Shown here: one piece after another, positions 1-11,529 of the stretch
How positions within the stretch are numbered: position 1 is the first letter of the stretch
Layout of the letters: each line of letters opens with the position of its first letter
NCBI GenBank assembly: GCA_029721515.1
Contig: CM056553.1
Span: 3,175,001 to 3,239,000 of the forward strand
Reading direction: 5' to 3'
From: Synanceia verrucosa
Lineage: Eukaryota > Chordata > Actinopteri > Perciformes > Synanceiidae
DNA: 64,000 nt
Position numbers and translations under genes: made by a program
The notes under the pieces: generated by a model
What the model was told of the DNA's origin: nothing
Databases searched by the model: none
The model's input: the letters and a program-made list of their open reading frames with translations, nothing else

Positions 1-1846
1 AAAGTTATTAACTGGGCCGTTTATATCTGCAGGAAAAAAAAAAAATATCCACCAAAAGGTGTGGAGGGTTCATTGAACGACCACCTAATAATAATGCATT
101 GTGATGTCACCATCTCACAACGGGGAGCACGACTCAACGCAGATGATGCAGAACAAGATTGTTTGTATTTATTTGCGTGATGGCAGGCGACTAAAGCAAC
201 AACGTAACGATGAAAATGAATGAGTGAGAAAAAATATAACAAAACTTGACTAATCAGCTGGCCCTGAGGCTCACTGTGGTCAACAAAACAATTAATAGAA
301 AACAGTCTTTTCAGAGGAAGTGAAACAACTAATTTAAAATATAAAAGAAAAAAAGGGAAAAAATAATCTGCTCTAACAAAAGAAGGGTAAAATAAATAAA
401 CGTGCTCGCTAATAGGAAAATTTTCAAACAGAAAATCACTCTGTAACAGGAAATAAAGCACTAGCACTATCGCTAGGCTACAAAACAAACAAAAATAACT
501 CTTATCCCGGCACACAGGAAAAACATGGGAGATGAGTGAGCAACATTACTACAAAATAAAAGCAGAACTAAACAAGACAACGTGAAGGCATGAGACTAAA
601 ATGTTTAACTTAACAGTATAAAAAGCATGTGACTTATATACTGAGTTATTCGCTCTGACTGGATGCAAAAAAACATTCCCATTTAGCTTATCTGTGGTTC
701 TCCAAATCAGAAAAATGGACATTTTCAATTTAAAAAATATTAATCTTCATATAATTCCTGTTTTGTGCCACTGTGTTGAAAGCAGCTGAGGTCAGTGTAT
801 ATTTGTATTCAGATATTTCACTCTGTGGCAGTGTAAAACTATTATTTCTAATGTCTAATCAAAAGATTTAAACGGTGCACACAGTACACTTATTAATTAA
901 GATTAAATGCTGATCAGTTTGTGCTTTAAGCAGCTGTTAAAATGAATGAAATACCAACAACAAAAAGCAAAAACATGGTGTTTTTAATGACTTTATGATC
1001 CCCAGTCAGACTGTGGAGATGTTGACTGGTGTGAACACATCGTCTCTGTCTGCGCTGGACTCAGCAGGGAGTTTCTCTCTTTTTGATGAGATTAGACTCA
1101 GAGTTCATGACTCAACCTGCAGGTGAAAACCATGCCTGTGCATATCTTTGCATATTTAAGCCTGAATATTTAAATGCATAACATTTTAATCACTGAATAT
1201 TTTCATGTCCTTCATGTTGCTATACTCATGTTCCTGTGAGGCTGCCGACGGCAGCAGAGGACGAGTCGACGTAGGAAAACAGGATGGACATCAACACATG
1301 GATGGATTCTCTCTGCACACACTTCAATCATGATTCCTTCAGGACAGTTCGTCATTCATTATTGATTAAACACCATTTACTGGTTAACTGGTTAATTAAT
1401 AATCAAACATCACCACTAACTACTTTCACCACAGTAGGTTCACATCTCCTGTAGGACCAGGGGGCTTGTGATGTCACCAGATCGGTAAATGTCATCATTT
1501 GCAGCTTTGTCACAGCCCTTGGCATCATTATTTTCAGCATCAAAACCAGTTTTCCTTTGTGTTTACATTCAGATCTGGAAAAAAATGACACTGATGGTTG
1601 TGAACATGTGACAAACATGACATATGGGACACAAACAGCAGGCTTGCTCTTCAGACTACTGTACATCAGCACACTCTTGGCGTTCTTGATTATTGCCATG
1701 GTATAAATTTGGGTGGAAAAATTAAAAACAGTGATTGAAATCAAGGACATGTCGAAGCTTCTGGGTCAATAGATTTTGTACTGATTCAGTTTTGACCAAC
1801 AAATATTTGCAAACCCAGGACATGACCAGTCTGGTTCTCCAGTATA
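1..1846. other. AT-rich intergenic sequence, no gene recognised
   Basis: The interval contains a long minus-strand open frame (21-515) rich in Phe, Tyr and Leu, which reflects low-complexity A-rich sequence on the plus strand. A second minus-strand frame (1403-1750) has no recognisable domain. I see no splice-flanked coding segment, RNA gene or transposon end. Confidence 0.4.
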
Positions 1847-2282
1847 TTAACTCTTTGAGTGCCATAGACATATAGATATGTCTTTTGTTTTTCGGCAGCT
1901 GGCAGAAGAGGGCGCTCTCACACAGCCTGTGAGTAATGTTGGGGCTTCTGGGAGATGTAGTCAGATCATAAAGAGACAGTATACACCACAGAGATCAAAA
2001 CAGGAAGTGGAGACGATCGAGATTAGAGAAAAAAGTGGACGGATTCTGGACAAAAAGTGGTGATTTTGGTGAAAGTGTCCTCTACTCTACCTCTGATAAA
2101 ACAAGAATGGAACAAGGTAAAAACAAACATTTTTTTCATGATGAAATAGAGAGTCTCTTCTTTCATTTGAGTTATTCAGTGTTTTCAGAATCATAGTACA
2201 AAATATTCTGTACATCATGGAAAATGGTCAAAACGCTGGAACAAGGCACTTTCTGTTTTAAAAAAAGGGCTGGCACATCATG
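1847..2282 (+). mobile_element. Family A MITE (piggyBac-like), copy 1, right end truncated
   Basis: It starts TTAACTCTTTGAGTGCCA at 1847 and carries the family core: GAGGGCGCTCTCACACAGCC, then AGTGGAGACGATCGAGATTA, then the GGTGAAAGTGTCCTCTACTC segment. The right terminus is lost near 2282, where family sequence breaks off within GGGCTGGCAC. A 61-residue frame (1878-2063) is entirely inside the element. Confidence 0.85.
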
Positions 2283-2544
2283 TTTTCAGGTTGCTCAGGG
2301 TATATTGAGGATTGTCCATCATCGTAGGGTTGGTAGTTCGATCAGTGGCTCCTCCTGTCCAGACTGCAGACTTTCATGTATAAGTGAAATTCTTTTATTA
2401 TGGATGTGCTTTTACAAGGTGGGTCCTCTTCTTAGATGCACTCACAACCTGAGAAAAGCCACAAATCAAGAAAATGTCACCAAGCAGCTCAATAACCTAT
2501 TTATAATGTGAGGAGGCTGCCTGAGAGAAAAACTCAGCTCTCAC

Positions 2545-2666
2545 CAGGGGACTCGATGCAAAGCAACGACTCCCAACCTGCTGATCAGCCATGCCGAGAG
2601 CGTAGTAAGAAACACCGCCAAGATCAAGGCTCCATACATCAGCGGCTCTGTCACCTCCTCCTCCAT
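2545..2666 (-). other. Candidate first coding exon of an unidentified membrane protein
   Basis: The ATG at 2666-2664 sits in a fair context (TCAAAATGG). The frame encodes 40 residues: an acidic start MEEEVTEPLMYG, then a hydrophobic stretch of about 17 residues (ALILAVFLTTLSAWLIS) followed by Arg, typical of a signal anchor or transmembrane helix. It then meets a consensus donor, CTG|GTGAGA, at 2545/2544. The frame stops two bases later if unspliced, as expected for an exon. No later exon was found at 1-2500, so the gene would continue beyond the window or be dead. I do not recognise the protein. A chance frame is possible. Confidence 0.3.
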
Positions 2667-3533
2667 TTTGAAAGTCGACTGAGCAGTGGGAGGTGAGCCT
2701 CCAGCTCTCCTTCTGTTCAGAGGAGAAGAGCATGAGAAGGAGAAACCTCCTGTACCAACACAGGAAAGCTCCTCATGAATATTCCCTTTGATCCGTCCGG
2801 TCTGGCACAGGTTTACTGAGGTCCAAGCAGGCATTAGACGACGATGGGATCCGAGTGAGGACAAGTCTCATGAGTGCCGAGCTCTGAGGAGGCCAGATGA
2901 TCACACCATCTGGCCTTTCTAAGCAGACGTGTGCTCCTTGAAGAGACACTCGACTGATCTGCAACGACTCACCGAAGTGAGGATGGGATGACAGGAACCT
3001 GCAGTACACTGTTGATGAACACAGCTGGAAAAGACGGAAAAATCAAGCATCATTTATGATGTGAACACACCAAAATTACCTAACTATCACTAGGTCTGGG
3101 TTTTAAAGTTTGGATTATTTCCTGCTTTGGCTGCAGTGTTATTGTGGTATGGATTTTCCTCAGCAACAGCATGAACCTGCAGACTTTCAGCAGGTCAAAC
3201 TCATTCAGAGGGAAGGTTCCATCCTGAAGGAGCTCATGTTGGGCCCGAGGCTCCTGCAGCTCGCTGGGGATTGATTTATACACTGAAGCCCAGCAGGAAA
3301 GCTGCTGCTGTTTTGCCCTCTTCCAGCTTTTCCCACACAGTTTTGTTTAGATTATATAGATTCACCTCAGCTCGTTTCTGCTTGTGTTATCTCTAAAAGT
3401 TGCACTCTCTGAAGGCAAAAGAGCGCTCTGAGTTTTTCCCTTTTATTTTCTAGCTCCTCAAGCAGTGTGAAAAGTACTGAAGAAAAAGACGATAAAGAAC
3501 CAGCCTGGTGTTTCGAGGACCTCAAGTTCCACA
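2667..3533. other. Intergenic sequence, no gene recognised
   Basis: Several overlapping short frames exist on both strands, none with a recognisable domain. If the 2545-2666 exon is real, its 5' UTR and promoter would lie here. One candidate acceptor, CTGAACAG, occurs on the minus strand near 2718. Confidence 0.3.
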
Positions 3534-4020
3534 TTAACTCATTGAGTGCCAGCCGTTTTCTAAAACAGAAAGTGTCTTGTTCCAGCGTTTTTGCCCAGTT
3601 TCAGTCATTTTTTAAGACCCACAGAGTATTTTGTACTATGTCTCTGAAAACACTGAATAGCTCAAATGAAAGAAGAGACTCTATTTCATCATGAAAAAAA
3701 GGTTTGTTTTTACCTTGTTTCATTCTTGTTTTATCAGAGGTAGAGTAGAGGACACTTTCACCAAAATCACCACTTTTTGTCCAGATTCTGTTTGTTTTAC
3801 TCTCTAATCTCGATCGTCTCTACTTCCTGTTTTGATCTCTGTGGTGTATACCGTCTCTTTCTGCTCTGACTACATCTCCCAGAAGCCCCAACATTACTCA
3901 CAGGCTGCAGGAGACCATGATCTGCTGCAGAAAAAACACTCTGACGTATTATTACGTTGATGGCACTCAAGCGTTGGATTTTAAATGATGTTGAAATACG
4001 TCAATGGCACTCAGAGTTAA
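3534..4020 (-). mobile_element. Family A MITE, copy 2, near full length
   Basis: Both ends carry TTAA (3534-3537 and 4017-4020) and GAGTGCCA-type inverted termini. The transcription-like orientation is minus. The far end shows the subterminal duplication: two GGCACTC motifs separated by ATTTTAAATGATG. The TTAA flanks fit piggyBac-type insertion. Confidence 0.9.
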
Positions 4021-5391
4021 TCATTTTCAACAGCTGGTGGAAATCAACCAGGCTGAGAAACCTTATAAGAAGGTTTATTTTGGACATCAGAGGGTCAACA
4101 CCTTAAGTTGACTGTCTGTTTTTTTTAATTTAAAGTGATTTAAAGCAACTTTTGTGTCTCTCACTTGTTACCAAAATGAGTCATGAGCAGATCTCCAGAT
4201 CAGATATAATCAAGATGTGAACTTTTACTCAACACTGATTAGTAATTAGTAAAAACCCAGTGTCCTAAATCCTCCCACCTCCCTCATTGCTTCACAGTCC
4301 AAGTTTATTTTATTTTTTTTTTTTTATCACAGCGAGAGAGCCTTCCAAGCGTGGGCGTCTGCTGGAGGCGGACTAATCCTCCTCGGTTTCAGAATCCAAA
4401 CAGACCCAACATGAAAGGAGAGTGCAATTAGCCAGCCGTATTCCAGATCAATTGGATGCCACCGCCAATAAACGAAGAGTTGTTTCCGCTATCTGCGAGG
4501 GACCAGGTGGACTTCTTTGTTTGTGGGTGAAAAGTCGTATGGATTAAAAAATTACTATGCCCTAATGGAATATATTGTAAAGAAGTCAGTGATGACATTT
4601 GTTGTCACAGTTATTGCCTGTTGGTCCTCAGAAGTCGATGTGTCGAAACATATTTGATTGATTAGATCGTCAAATCGGTCTCCAGACAGATCAAATATAA
4701 GAGGACAGTGACGTCAGTCAGATCATCCTGGTAACAACCTTCTCTTCTCGTATTGCCAGCTGCAAATTAACATTTTAAATCGAAAACCCGTCACACCGGT
4801 CAAGGCGCTCTGACAGTGACGGCCCATTTCCACAACTCAATCATTCTGCTCTGTCACCTTTTAGCCAAATATAGATCCCAGTTTGTGCCCTGATGTGTCT
4901 GTCTGACGGGTGACAGACTGTCCACACAGTGGCTGCTTTTCATTAACAGTGTCTTTTTATTCTTCTCAAATGAAAATGAAAAAAAAATCCTTCAGGGTGA
5001 AGCAGAGATTTCCTTAAACATGCAAAAAGTCGAAGAACTTTTTCATTTCACAGAACAAACCCACTCTATATTCTCGTCTCATATCTCATGCATACGGATC
5101 CTCAAAGACATAATCCGCCTACACCCTGCTCAGCTTATGACAAATCATGCCGATGCATGCATGGCAAATTCCTCCATCCTGAGAGGCCCTGAGAAGCTGT
5201 GCTCGATGTGTTCCTCCACACTAACATCCCACTTTAGATCTCACTGAGCCATTAATCCACAATTTCATCATCATGTAGACGTTGTGTGTGATTTGCTTTG
5301 TTATACTGATGCGAAATTGTGATTTGGACTGAGAAATAAAGACAACATATGTAAACAGATCCCATTCAACGTCACCACCAAAAAATTAATC
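4021..5391. other. Intergenic, with a possible conserved non-coding block
   Basis: No gene is recognised. The segment 4325-4510 stands out from its AT-rich surroundings. It has balanced composition, no frame and homeodomain-like cores (GTGCAATTAGCC, GATCAATTGGATGCC), the texture of vertebrate conserved non-coding elements. That is an impression only. Confidence 0.25.
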
Positions 5392-5772
5392 AGTTTTAAG
5401 TGAGGTCACTTCTGGCCAATCCCCCCTGCGGGGGTCTGCGCTCTCTGAGCGCTTTTCTAGTTGGTTTTTTGGTTTGCAAAATAACTCAAAAACTAATGGA
5501 CGGTTTTTGACCGTGGCCTAACTGCATAAACAGGAAGGTTTTATCAGTTTGTGCAAAAGAAGCTGCCACTCCAGGTACCTGATTAAAACAACCTCAAAAA
5601 ACATGATCACAACTAGAAAAGCACTCAGAGAGCGCAGACCTCTGCCGGTTTTCACCGGGGCTTGTTTATTTATTTAATTGTTTGTTTGTTTGTCAGTTTG
5701 CAAAATAACTCAAAAAGTTATGGTTTTTGACGAAATTTTCAGGATTGGCTGGAAGTGACCTAACTTAAAACT
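5392..5772. mobile_element. Inverted-repeat (fold-back) MITE
   Basis: A 29-nt terminal inverted repeat joins 5392-5420 (AGTTTTAAGTGAGGTCACTT start) and 5744-5772 with few mismatches. Inside, an inverted pair of the GGTCTGCGCTCTCTGAG motif occurs (about 5436-5471 and 5608-5645). A direct repeat beginning TTTGCAAAATAACTC occurs at about 5473 and 5697. There is no coding capacity. The superfamily is not certain. Confidence 0.7.
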
Positions 5773-6005
5773 AATTAAAACCAATGCAACTGGTCTCAAA
5801 ATATCTTTATTTGCACAGTTTTACTGGTATTTTGGTCTTTCAAACGTGACAAAATATGAAATAGAGAAAAAATAAATAAAAAGTACGTGATATTAATGTG
5901 AATACAACGTTAAATGTGGGTTTTAAGGTGCATCAGAATCAACACATTCACTCTTAGGCGCTGTGGGCTTGCAGGAGTATACTCTCTCTCAGAATGCTGC
6001 CTTGA

Positions 6006-6130
6006 TGGAGGTCTGCGCTCTCTGAGTGCTTTTCCAGTTGATCATGTTGTTTGAGGTTATTTAAATCAGGTACCTGGAGTGGCAGCTTCTTTTGCACAAA
6101 CTAATAAAACCTTCCTGATTATGCATAAAA
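6006..6130 (-). mobile_element. Second, partial copy of the fold-back MITE
   Basis: Read on the minus strand this matches the central part of the 5392-5772 element closely. It includes CAGGAAGGTTTTAT, AGCTGCCACTCCAGGTACCT and GCACTCAGAGAGCGCAGACC. It lacks both terminal repeats. Confidence 0.65.
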
Positions 6131-8069
6131 GACTAATTTACTGTGGCACAGCTGCAAATTCACAGCACATATTTGATTTCTAGTACAGTACATCTTATCT
6201 GTCTAAAGACACTATGAGTTCTACTTTATTGATTGTGAACATAAGCAGTGAAAAATGTATGAAACCAGTAATAATATCTAAATGTTAATGTTCTAAAATA
6301 TTCAGCAATATCTGTGTTGAAAATGATGCCTTCTTTTGAAGCTTTGCAGCAATCACATGACACGTGAGCACACGGGACGATCATGGAGGCAGAGAGATTT
6401 ACTGTGGGAGGGGACGGCCGCCACATCAAAGGCTTTACATGCATGCACTGCTGCGATCCCACATCTTATGCAAATCATCATGCAGGGTTTTACATTCCCA
6501 ACACAAGATGCACACAGAGAGAATCAGTGAATGCAACGGAGAAAAATGTTGGCCGGATGATGTAACTGGAACGAGCAGCCATGTTTCTAACAGGGGAAAG
6601 GCCCTCCCAGCAAGTTTCATGAAAACCAAAACCAAATACACGGCAGATGGAGTGAAGAGTGACCTGGTTTAGTTAAAATCTAGGTAGCCGCTTTGATCAC
6701 AAAGTGACACTTGACGAGACGTTTTGAGGCCACATCAGGCACTTGAGGGAGGTGATGCAAAGATATTAACTTACTGAAGCCGCTCGATTTCTGAACAACC
6801 TCCCGTGAAATAATTGCTCCCCAAGGCCTCTGTCATTTGCTACTCATTGTGAAATATTGCACAATCTGCTACAGATAAACAGGAAGATCTGAAAGCGTTT
6901 ATAATATATATACTCAATTCTGAGTCCTAAAGGGATGTTATTATCTTTTGAAAGCCATACAATCACATTTCCCTCTTGTATTCTCCTCCATTAAGTTTCT
7001 CTCCGCCAATTTTTTACTGTCGTGGAATCTCATATTTGCTTGTTTTCTGAAATACTAAAATCTCTGTTTGAGAGATACACCATCAGAAGACAGAATAACT
7101 ACAAAGAGAGAAATTGTGGCTGAACAGAGCTGAAAATGCAAAAAAAAAGTTTAATTCATTTCAATTACTTAAATGTTAAAATAATTACCTTCATCTTCCA
7201 CTCGCTGGGCACTGTACTCGTCGTTGCATGCAGCACAAACCAAAGTAATTAAATGGAGGCGCTGCCGGCTAACAACCAGGAAATGATGTGTACAGTGTCG
7301 GCCCACTGATGAAAGTTCAGTGTTGTTCAGTGGAGCTTGATTTCACTTCTGCCTCAGACTCCTTTTTCCAATTAATGTTTAGAGCAAATTAATTTTCATC
7401 CATTGATTCATCTTTCATTTCACGTTCTGGAAAGTTCTGCACGCCAGAAGAAACAGCCTCTGAAAGAGCGACCTGGAGTGAATAATCAGTAAATACCTGA
7501 CCACAGATCAAGTACAAAGTTGATAAAAAAAAATATCCATAAAGCTCCGTTTTCCTCAGGGATCCGACACAGTGAAGTAATGTGTGCTCTAATTGCTTAT
7601 TATTTATAATTCATGCAGTTGGTTTATGTTGCTTTGGACGCCTTTGGTCAAGCCTTAAGCTGACTTTTTCTGCACTACTTTTTCTGTACATGTGCAGCTT
7701 TGTGTCTGTATCTACTGTAGGTGTAAAGTGAATGTCGGCACCAGCAGCAGAGTGAAAGCAGCCTCAGTCCTCCATCATCACAGAGCTGCAGGGCAAAAGC
7801 TCACACCTCAATAAAAAGTCAAAGTACGTCCTCTCAAGATGTTTACTGGAAGGGAATGCACCGCAGGATGCTGCTGTGTACATAAAAGTGAGTAAAGCGT
7901 GAGCCTGTCGACCATTTTATTGATTCAAATTAAAGCGTATTGATGAAAATATCATGAAAACCTATGACCATCTTTGCCCTGCATCTGTGTGCATGCACTG
8001 TTTGTTACATATGATGCTTTTATATTTCTTTATTTTTATTAAAAGTACAAAATTAACCTGAACATGAAC
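6131..8069. other. Intergenic, no gene recognised
   Basis: Overlapping short frames at 6226-6672 on both strands show no domain. Two stretches (about 6770-6900 and 7320-7440) read like single-copy regulatory sequence, with AATTA cores and little simple repeat. Nothing stronger is visible. Confidence 0.3.
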
Positions 8070-8375
8070 TTAAAGGTCACATTTCATGGTCATTTTCAGG
8101 TTCATACTTGTATTTTTTGGTTCAACTAGAACAGCTTTACTCAGTCCTTATTTACCTTCAGCTCCAAACGATGCATTTCATCAGAATTCCGTTGCTAGGC
8201 AACCATGTTTACTTCCTGTCAGTTCATGTCATGCACTCACTGCAACTGGGACACATTTAGAATGATCACCTTCTAATGGTCTAAATATTGCACTTTCACT
8301 GTATTAATACAGCGCTTAAACCTGCTTTTTAGCATGAAAAACATGGAAATCTTATTTTTACAGTATGTGACCTTG
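8070..8375 (+). mobile_element. TTAA-associated MITE (AAAGGTCACAT termini)
   Basis: It starts TTAAAGGTCACATTTCATGG and ends GTATGTGACCTT, so the termini are inverted (AAGGTCACAT / AAGGTCACAT). The inner CATTTTCAGGTTCATACTTG is a motif I recognise from abundant fish MITEs with TTAA sites (Kolobok or piggyBac type). The right TTAA is not intact. It carries the palindrome GTTGCTAGGCAAC at 8191-8203. Confidence 0.6.
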
Positions 8376-8851
8376 GAACCTGGAAAACCTGGTTTTTAAA
8401 TTGTACACAGCAGCTTGTGTTTTGTTTGATTTCACACATGCATGAGATGTCTGGTTATTAAAGTCTCATGTCTGAAAGGTCGCAGACAGAAAAAAATGTG
8501 ATTGTCTTAATCTTTTTGTCATGATGTAGTCTGATTCACTGGATGCAGACTGAGGGTTTGAGCCTGCCATCGACTGTGTATTTCACACTGGATTCCCTTT
8601 GATAATATGCCAGATATTTAGCATGCAATCCATGGTCGTTTGTACATCATATATCCTCTGTATAGTATCCTGCCACAGTCAGAGTTAGAAACGAAGTATG
8701 AAAAGCCCAAAAAGTTAACTCATAAAGAGGAGAGGTTGAGTCCAACAAACACCAGACCTTAACCAGGAGAGGATTTCCATATTTTTGATTTTCTTCTTAC
8801 TTTGTATTCTCATTCTAAGCCTAACTGTCCCATTTCCCTTACCTTTATTTA

Positions 8852-9201
8852 CTTTTTGAGTGTCATTGACGTGTTTCAACGTCAGAGTGGTTTTTCGGCA
8901 AAGCAGAAAGTGGAGACAATCGAGATTAGAGAGCAAAACAGACAGAATCTGGACAAAAAGTGGTGATTTTGGTGAAAGTGTCCTCTGCTCTACCTCTAAT
9001 AAAACAAGAATGGAACAAGGTAAAAACAAACATTTTTTTCATGATGAAATAGAGAGTCACTTCTTTCATTTGAGATATTCACTGTTTAGAGAGTCATAGT
9101 ACAAAATATTCTGTGGGTCTTAAAAATGACTCAAAATGGGCAAAAACTCCGGAACAAGACACTTTCTGATTTTAAAAAACAGCTGACACTCAATGAGTTA
9201 A
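8852..9201 (+). mobile_element. Family A MITE, copy 3, internally deleted
   Basis: The left terminus is degraded (TTTTTGAGTGTCATTGACGT). The segment with GAGGGCGCTC through the CACCACAGAGATC part is missing. The sequence rejoins at AAGTGGAGACAATCGAGATT and runs to GACACTCAATGAGTTAA at 9201. Confidence 0.85.
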
Positions 9202-9862
9202 AGTGGTTTGATGATGAACATGATGGTGGACATTTACAAATGAAATACATGAAAAGACTAAACTACGTTGTGAAGACACGTTGAACGTCTGTAACTCAGT
9301 GCTATTTATACCTGGCTCTGGAGATCAGGCTGAGTTACAGAGCATCTCAGTGGCAGCTGGTGTTAAATGTTGCATCAGAGCACTGATCCGTTCTGAGAGG
9401 AGACATGGATGAGATAATTACAGTAATACTTTACACCAAATCAGTCAAGTTCTCGTGTTTTTACCTTCCTCTCTGCCTTGGCGGCTCAAACTCATTCAAC
9501 CGAAATGAAAAAGTTCACAGGAACAAACCAAAGCTCTCGCCCTCCTGTGATGATTGAGGACAAGTTTCTTCACATTTCTTTTCTTCTCTTGTCATTATTG
9601 TGGCCACAGCCAGGTCATTATAAAGAAATACTATGACCCTGAAGGTGAGCTGGTGTCTGTGGACTCTAACGATGATAACATGAACCAGTTGTTGCAAATG
9701 CTTGTAAAAGTTCAGGGTTACAGTTATTCATTTTAGCTGTCTGAAGGTGAAGTTTTCACTTCAGACTCATTTCAGAAATCCCTCACTGCCACTGGTGATG
9801 GTCTCAAAATTAAAACTGAGCAATAATAAACGTAATAATCAATTCAAATCACTATCAGGTCA

Positions 9863-10190
9863 TTTTAGTGCCAAAGACATATATTTACTTCCTTTAAAAT
9901 ACAAGACGATCAAAATTAGAGAGTAAAACAAACAATCTTGGCAAAAAGTGGTGATTTTGTTGAAAGTGTCCTCTACTCTACCTCTGATAAAACAAGAATG
10001 GAACAAGGCAAAAACAAACATTTTTTTCATGATGAAATAGAGAGTCTCTTCTTTCATTTGAACTATTCAGTGTTTTCAGAGTCATAGTACAAAATATTCT
10101 GTGGGTCTAGGAATATGACTCAAAATGGCTAAAAAACACTGGAACAAGACACTTTCTGTTTTATAAAACGGCTGGCAATCAGTGAGTTAA
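9863..10190 (+). mobile_element. Family A MITE, copy 4, internally deleted
   Basis: It starts near TTTTAGTGCCAAAGACATAT with a degraded TTAA. It jumps from CCTTTAAAATACAA to GACGATCAAAATTAGAG, then is complete to CAGTGAGTTAA at 10190. The deletion differs from that of copy 3, so they are independent derivatives. Confidence 0.85.
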
Positions 10191-10842
10191 ACTTAATGTT
10201 TGGTTGGTTTTAGTTGCTATAGCAACCCGCATCGTTGTTACGTCCACCATTCTGTCAAATAAGTGAAGAAGAATTTATAGAAAAGCATGATTTATTTTCA
10301 CCCCAAATGTCCCTTTTGAAGCTTCACCTGTAGACACTGGTGACGTTGGAGGCTAAACTTTTCCTTTTCAAAATAATGGTTCTAGATGCTCACTGATGCT
10401 CTAGATGCTCACTTCACTCATAGATGAAGAGAGTTTATGTGAAGAAAATTAAACCACTGGCTGCGGTCGATGAGTCAAACCAATTCTGACCACTTCTCCT
10501 TTACCTCAGTGGAAAACATCATGGTGTGAAGGAGAATTTATAAAGAAAATAAAACTGTGGTGCTCACAGAATCTGACTGCAGGAACGCTCAACAAAGACT
10601 GGAAATGGTGCCTCGCTTCAAATGTTACTATCATAAGGAATTGTGGGAAGAAATTATCTCCTTTCCTTTGGTGAACAGTGGAAATAAGAAATGAGGTGTT
10701 GAAGCACCTTTTTTTAGCTGCAGCTGGTCAGTCAGAAAACTGTTCAACCGTTTCTCTTCTTACAAGCTTCTTCATCATGGAGATGGCAAAGTTTACTGAA
10801 GTTCACTGAATTTTAACTCCGAACATCTGAAAATGTTTTAGC
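10191..10842. other. Intergenic, no gene recognised
   Basis: No frame or splice-flanked segment of note. It contains a perfect 14-bp palindrome, GTTGCTATAGCAAC (10213-10226), resembling an RFX X-box. Confidence 0.3.
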
Positions 10843-10850
10843 ATTTATTC

Positions 10851-11521
10851 TGGAAATGCACCGATCTGATATCGGATATATTGACTAATTAGCTGGATCG
10901 GATATATGATGAATGAGGACGATCCAGCATACCGATCCAGTCATGTCAATTCTATTTGCAATGCCGGGTATGTCATCAGGCAGAGTAGCGCTGTGAAATT
11001 AACCTAATTTTGCAAACCCGCTCCCCCGCCGCAATCCCGAGAGACAGAAATGATGAAGAAATGCATTGTGTAACTCAAAAATAATCCTTTGGATAATGGT
11101 GATGTAAATATTGACCAAAATAATGGTGATAATGATTTTTTCCATAATGGAGCAGCCCTAATGCAGAGCACACAGCAGCTAGTGATAAGCAAACACACAG
11201 CAACATGCTATATTTGATATTACATTTGAAAATATCTGGTTGCAGTGCACTTTACATGGAAGTGTTATTGATTTCTTTTTGCTGCTCATGTACACTTTGT
11301 TATTTGTTCATAAATAAATGAAGTACATTTATATCTGTGTTCATTTGTTACCTTTTTTTAACAAAGCTAAATGTTTATGTCTAGCCTGATGCCTTCACTC
11401 ACATGGTAAGGTATACAGTTCATTCATTCATCAGTAGTATTGATCGGTATCGAGTATCGACCGATGAGCTCAGCCCAGGTATCGGTATTGGATCAGAAAA
11501 AAACAGATCGGTGCATCTTTA
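10851..11521 (+). mobile_element. Non-autonomous hAT element with intact 8-bp target duplication
   Basis: The termini are inverted: TGGAAATGCACCGATCTG on the left and, read in reverse, TAAAGATGCACCGATCTG on the right. A perfect 8-bp direct repeat, ATTTATTC, flanks it at 10843-10850 and 11522-11529. An 8-bp duplication and GCACCGATC-type ends are hAT hallmarks. No transposase frame is present. Partial copies lie at 24730-24927 and 53986-54446. Confidence 0.9.
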
Positions 11522-11529
11522 ATTTATTC

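Noticed and set aside
21..515. Minus-strand open frame of 164 residues
   Set aside because: It is Phe/Tyr/Leu-rich, reflecting A-rich plus-strand sequence. No domain, splice context or conservation argument supports it.
9605..9644. Tiny exon-like segment on the plus strand (GGCCACAG before, GTGAGCTGG after, peptide VIIKKYYDPEG)
   Set aside because: The splice signals look fair, but the segment is only about 34 nt, no neighbouring exon was found and the peptide is not recognised.
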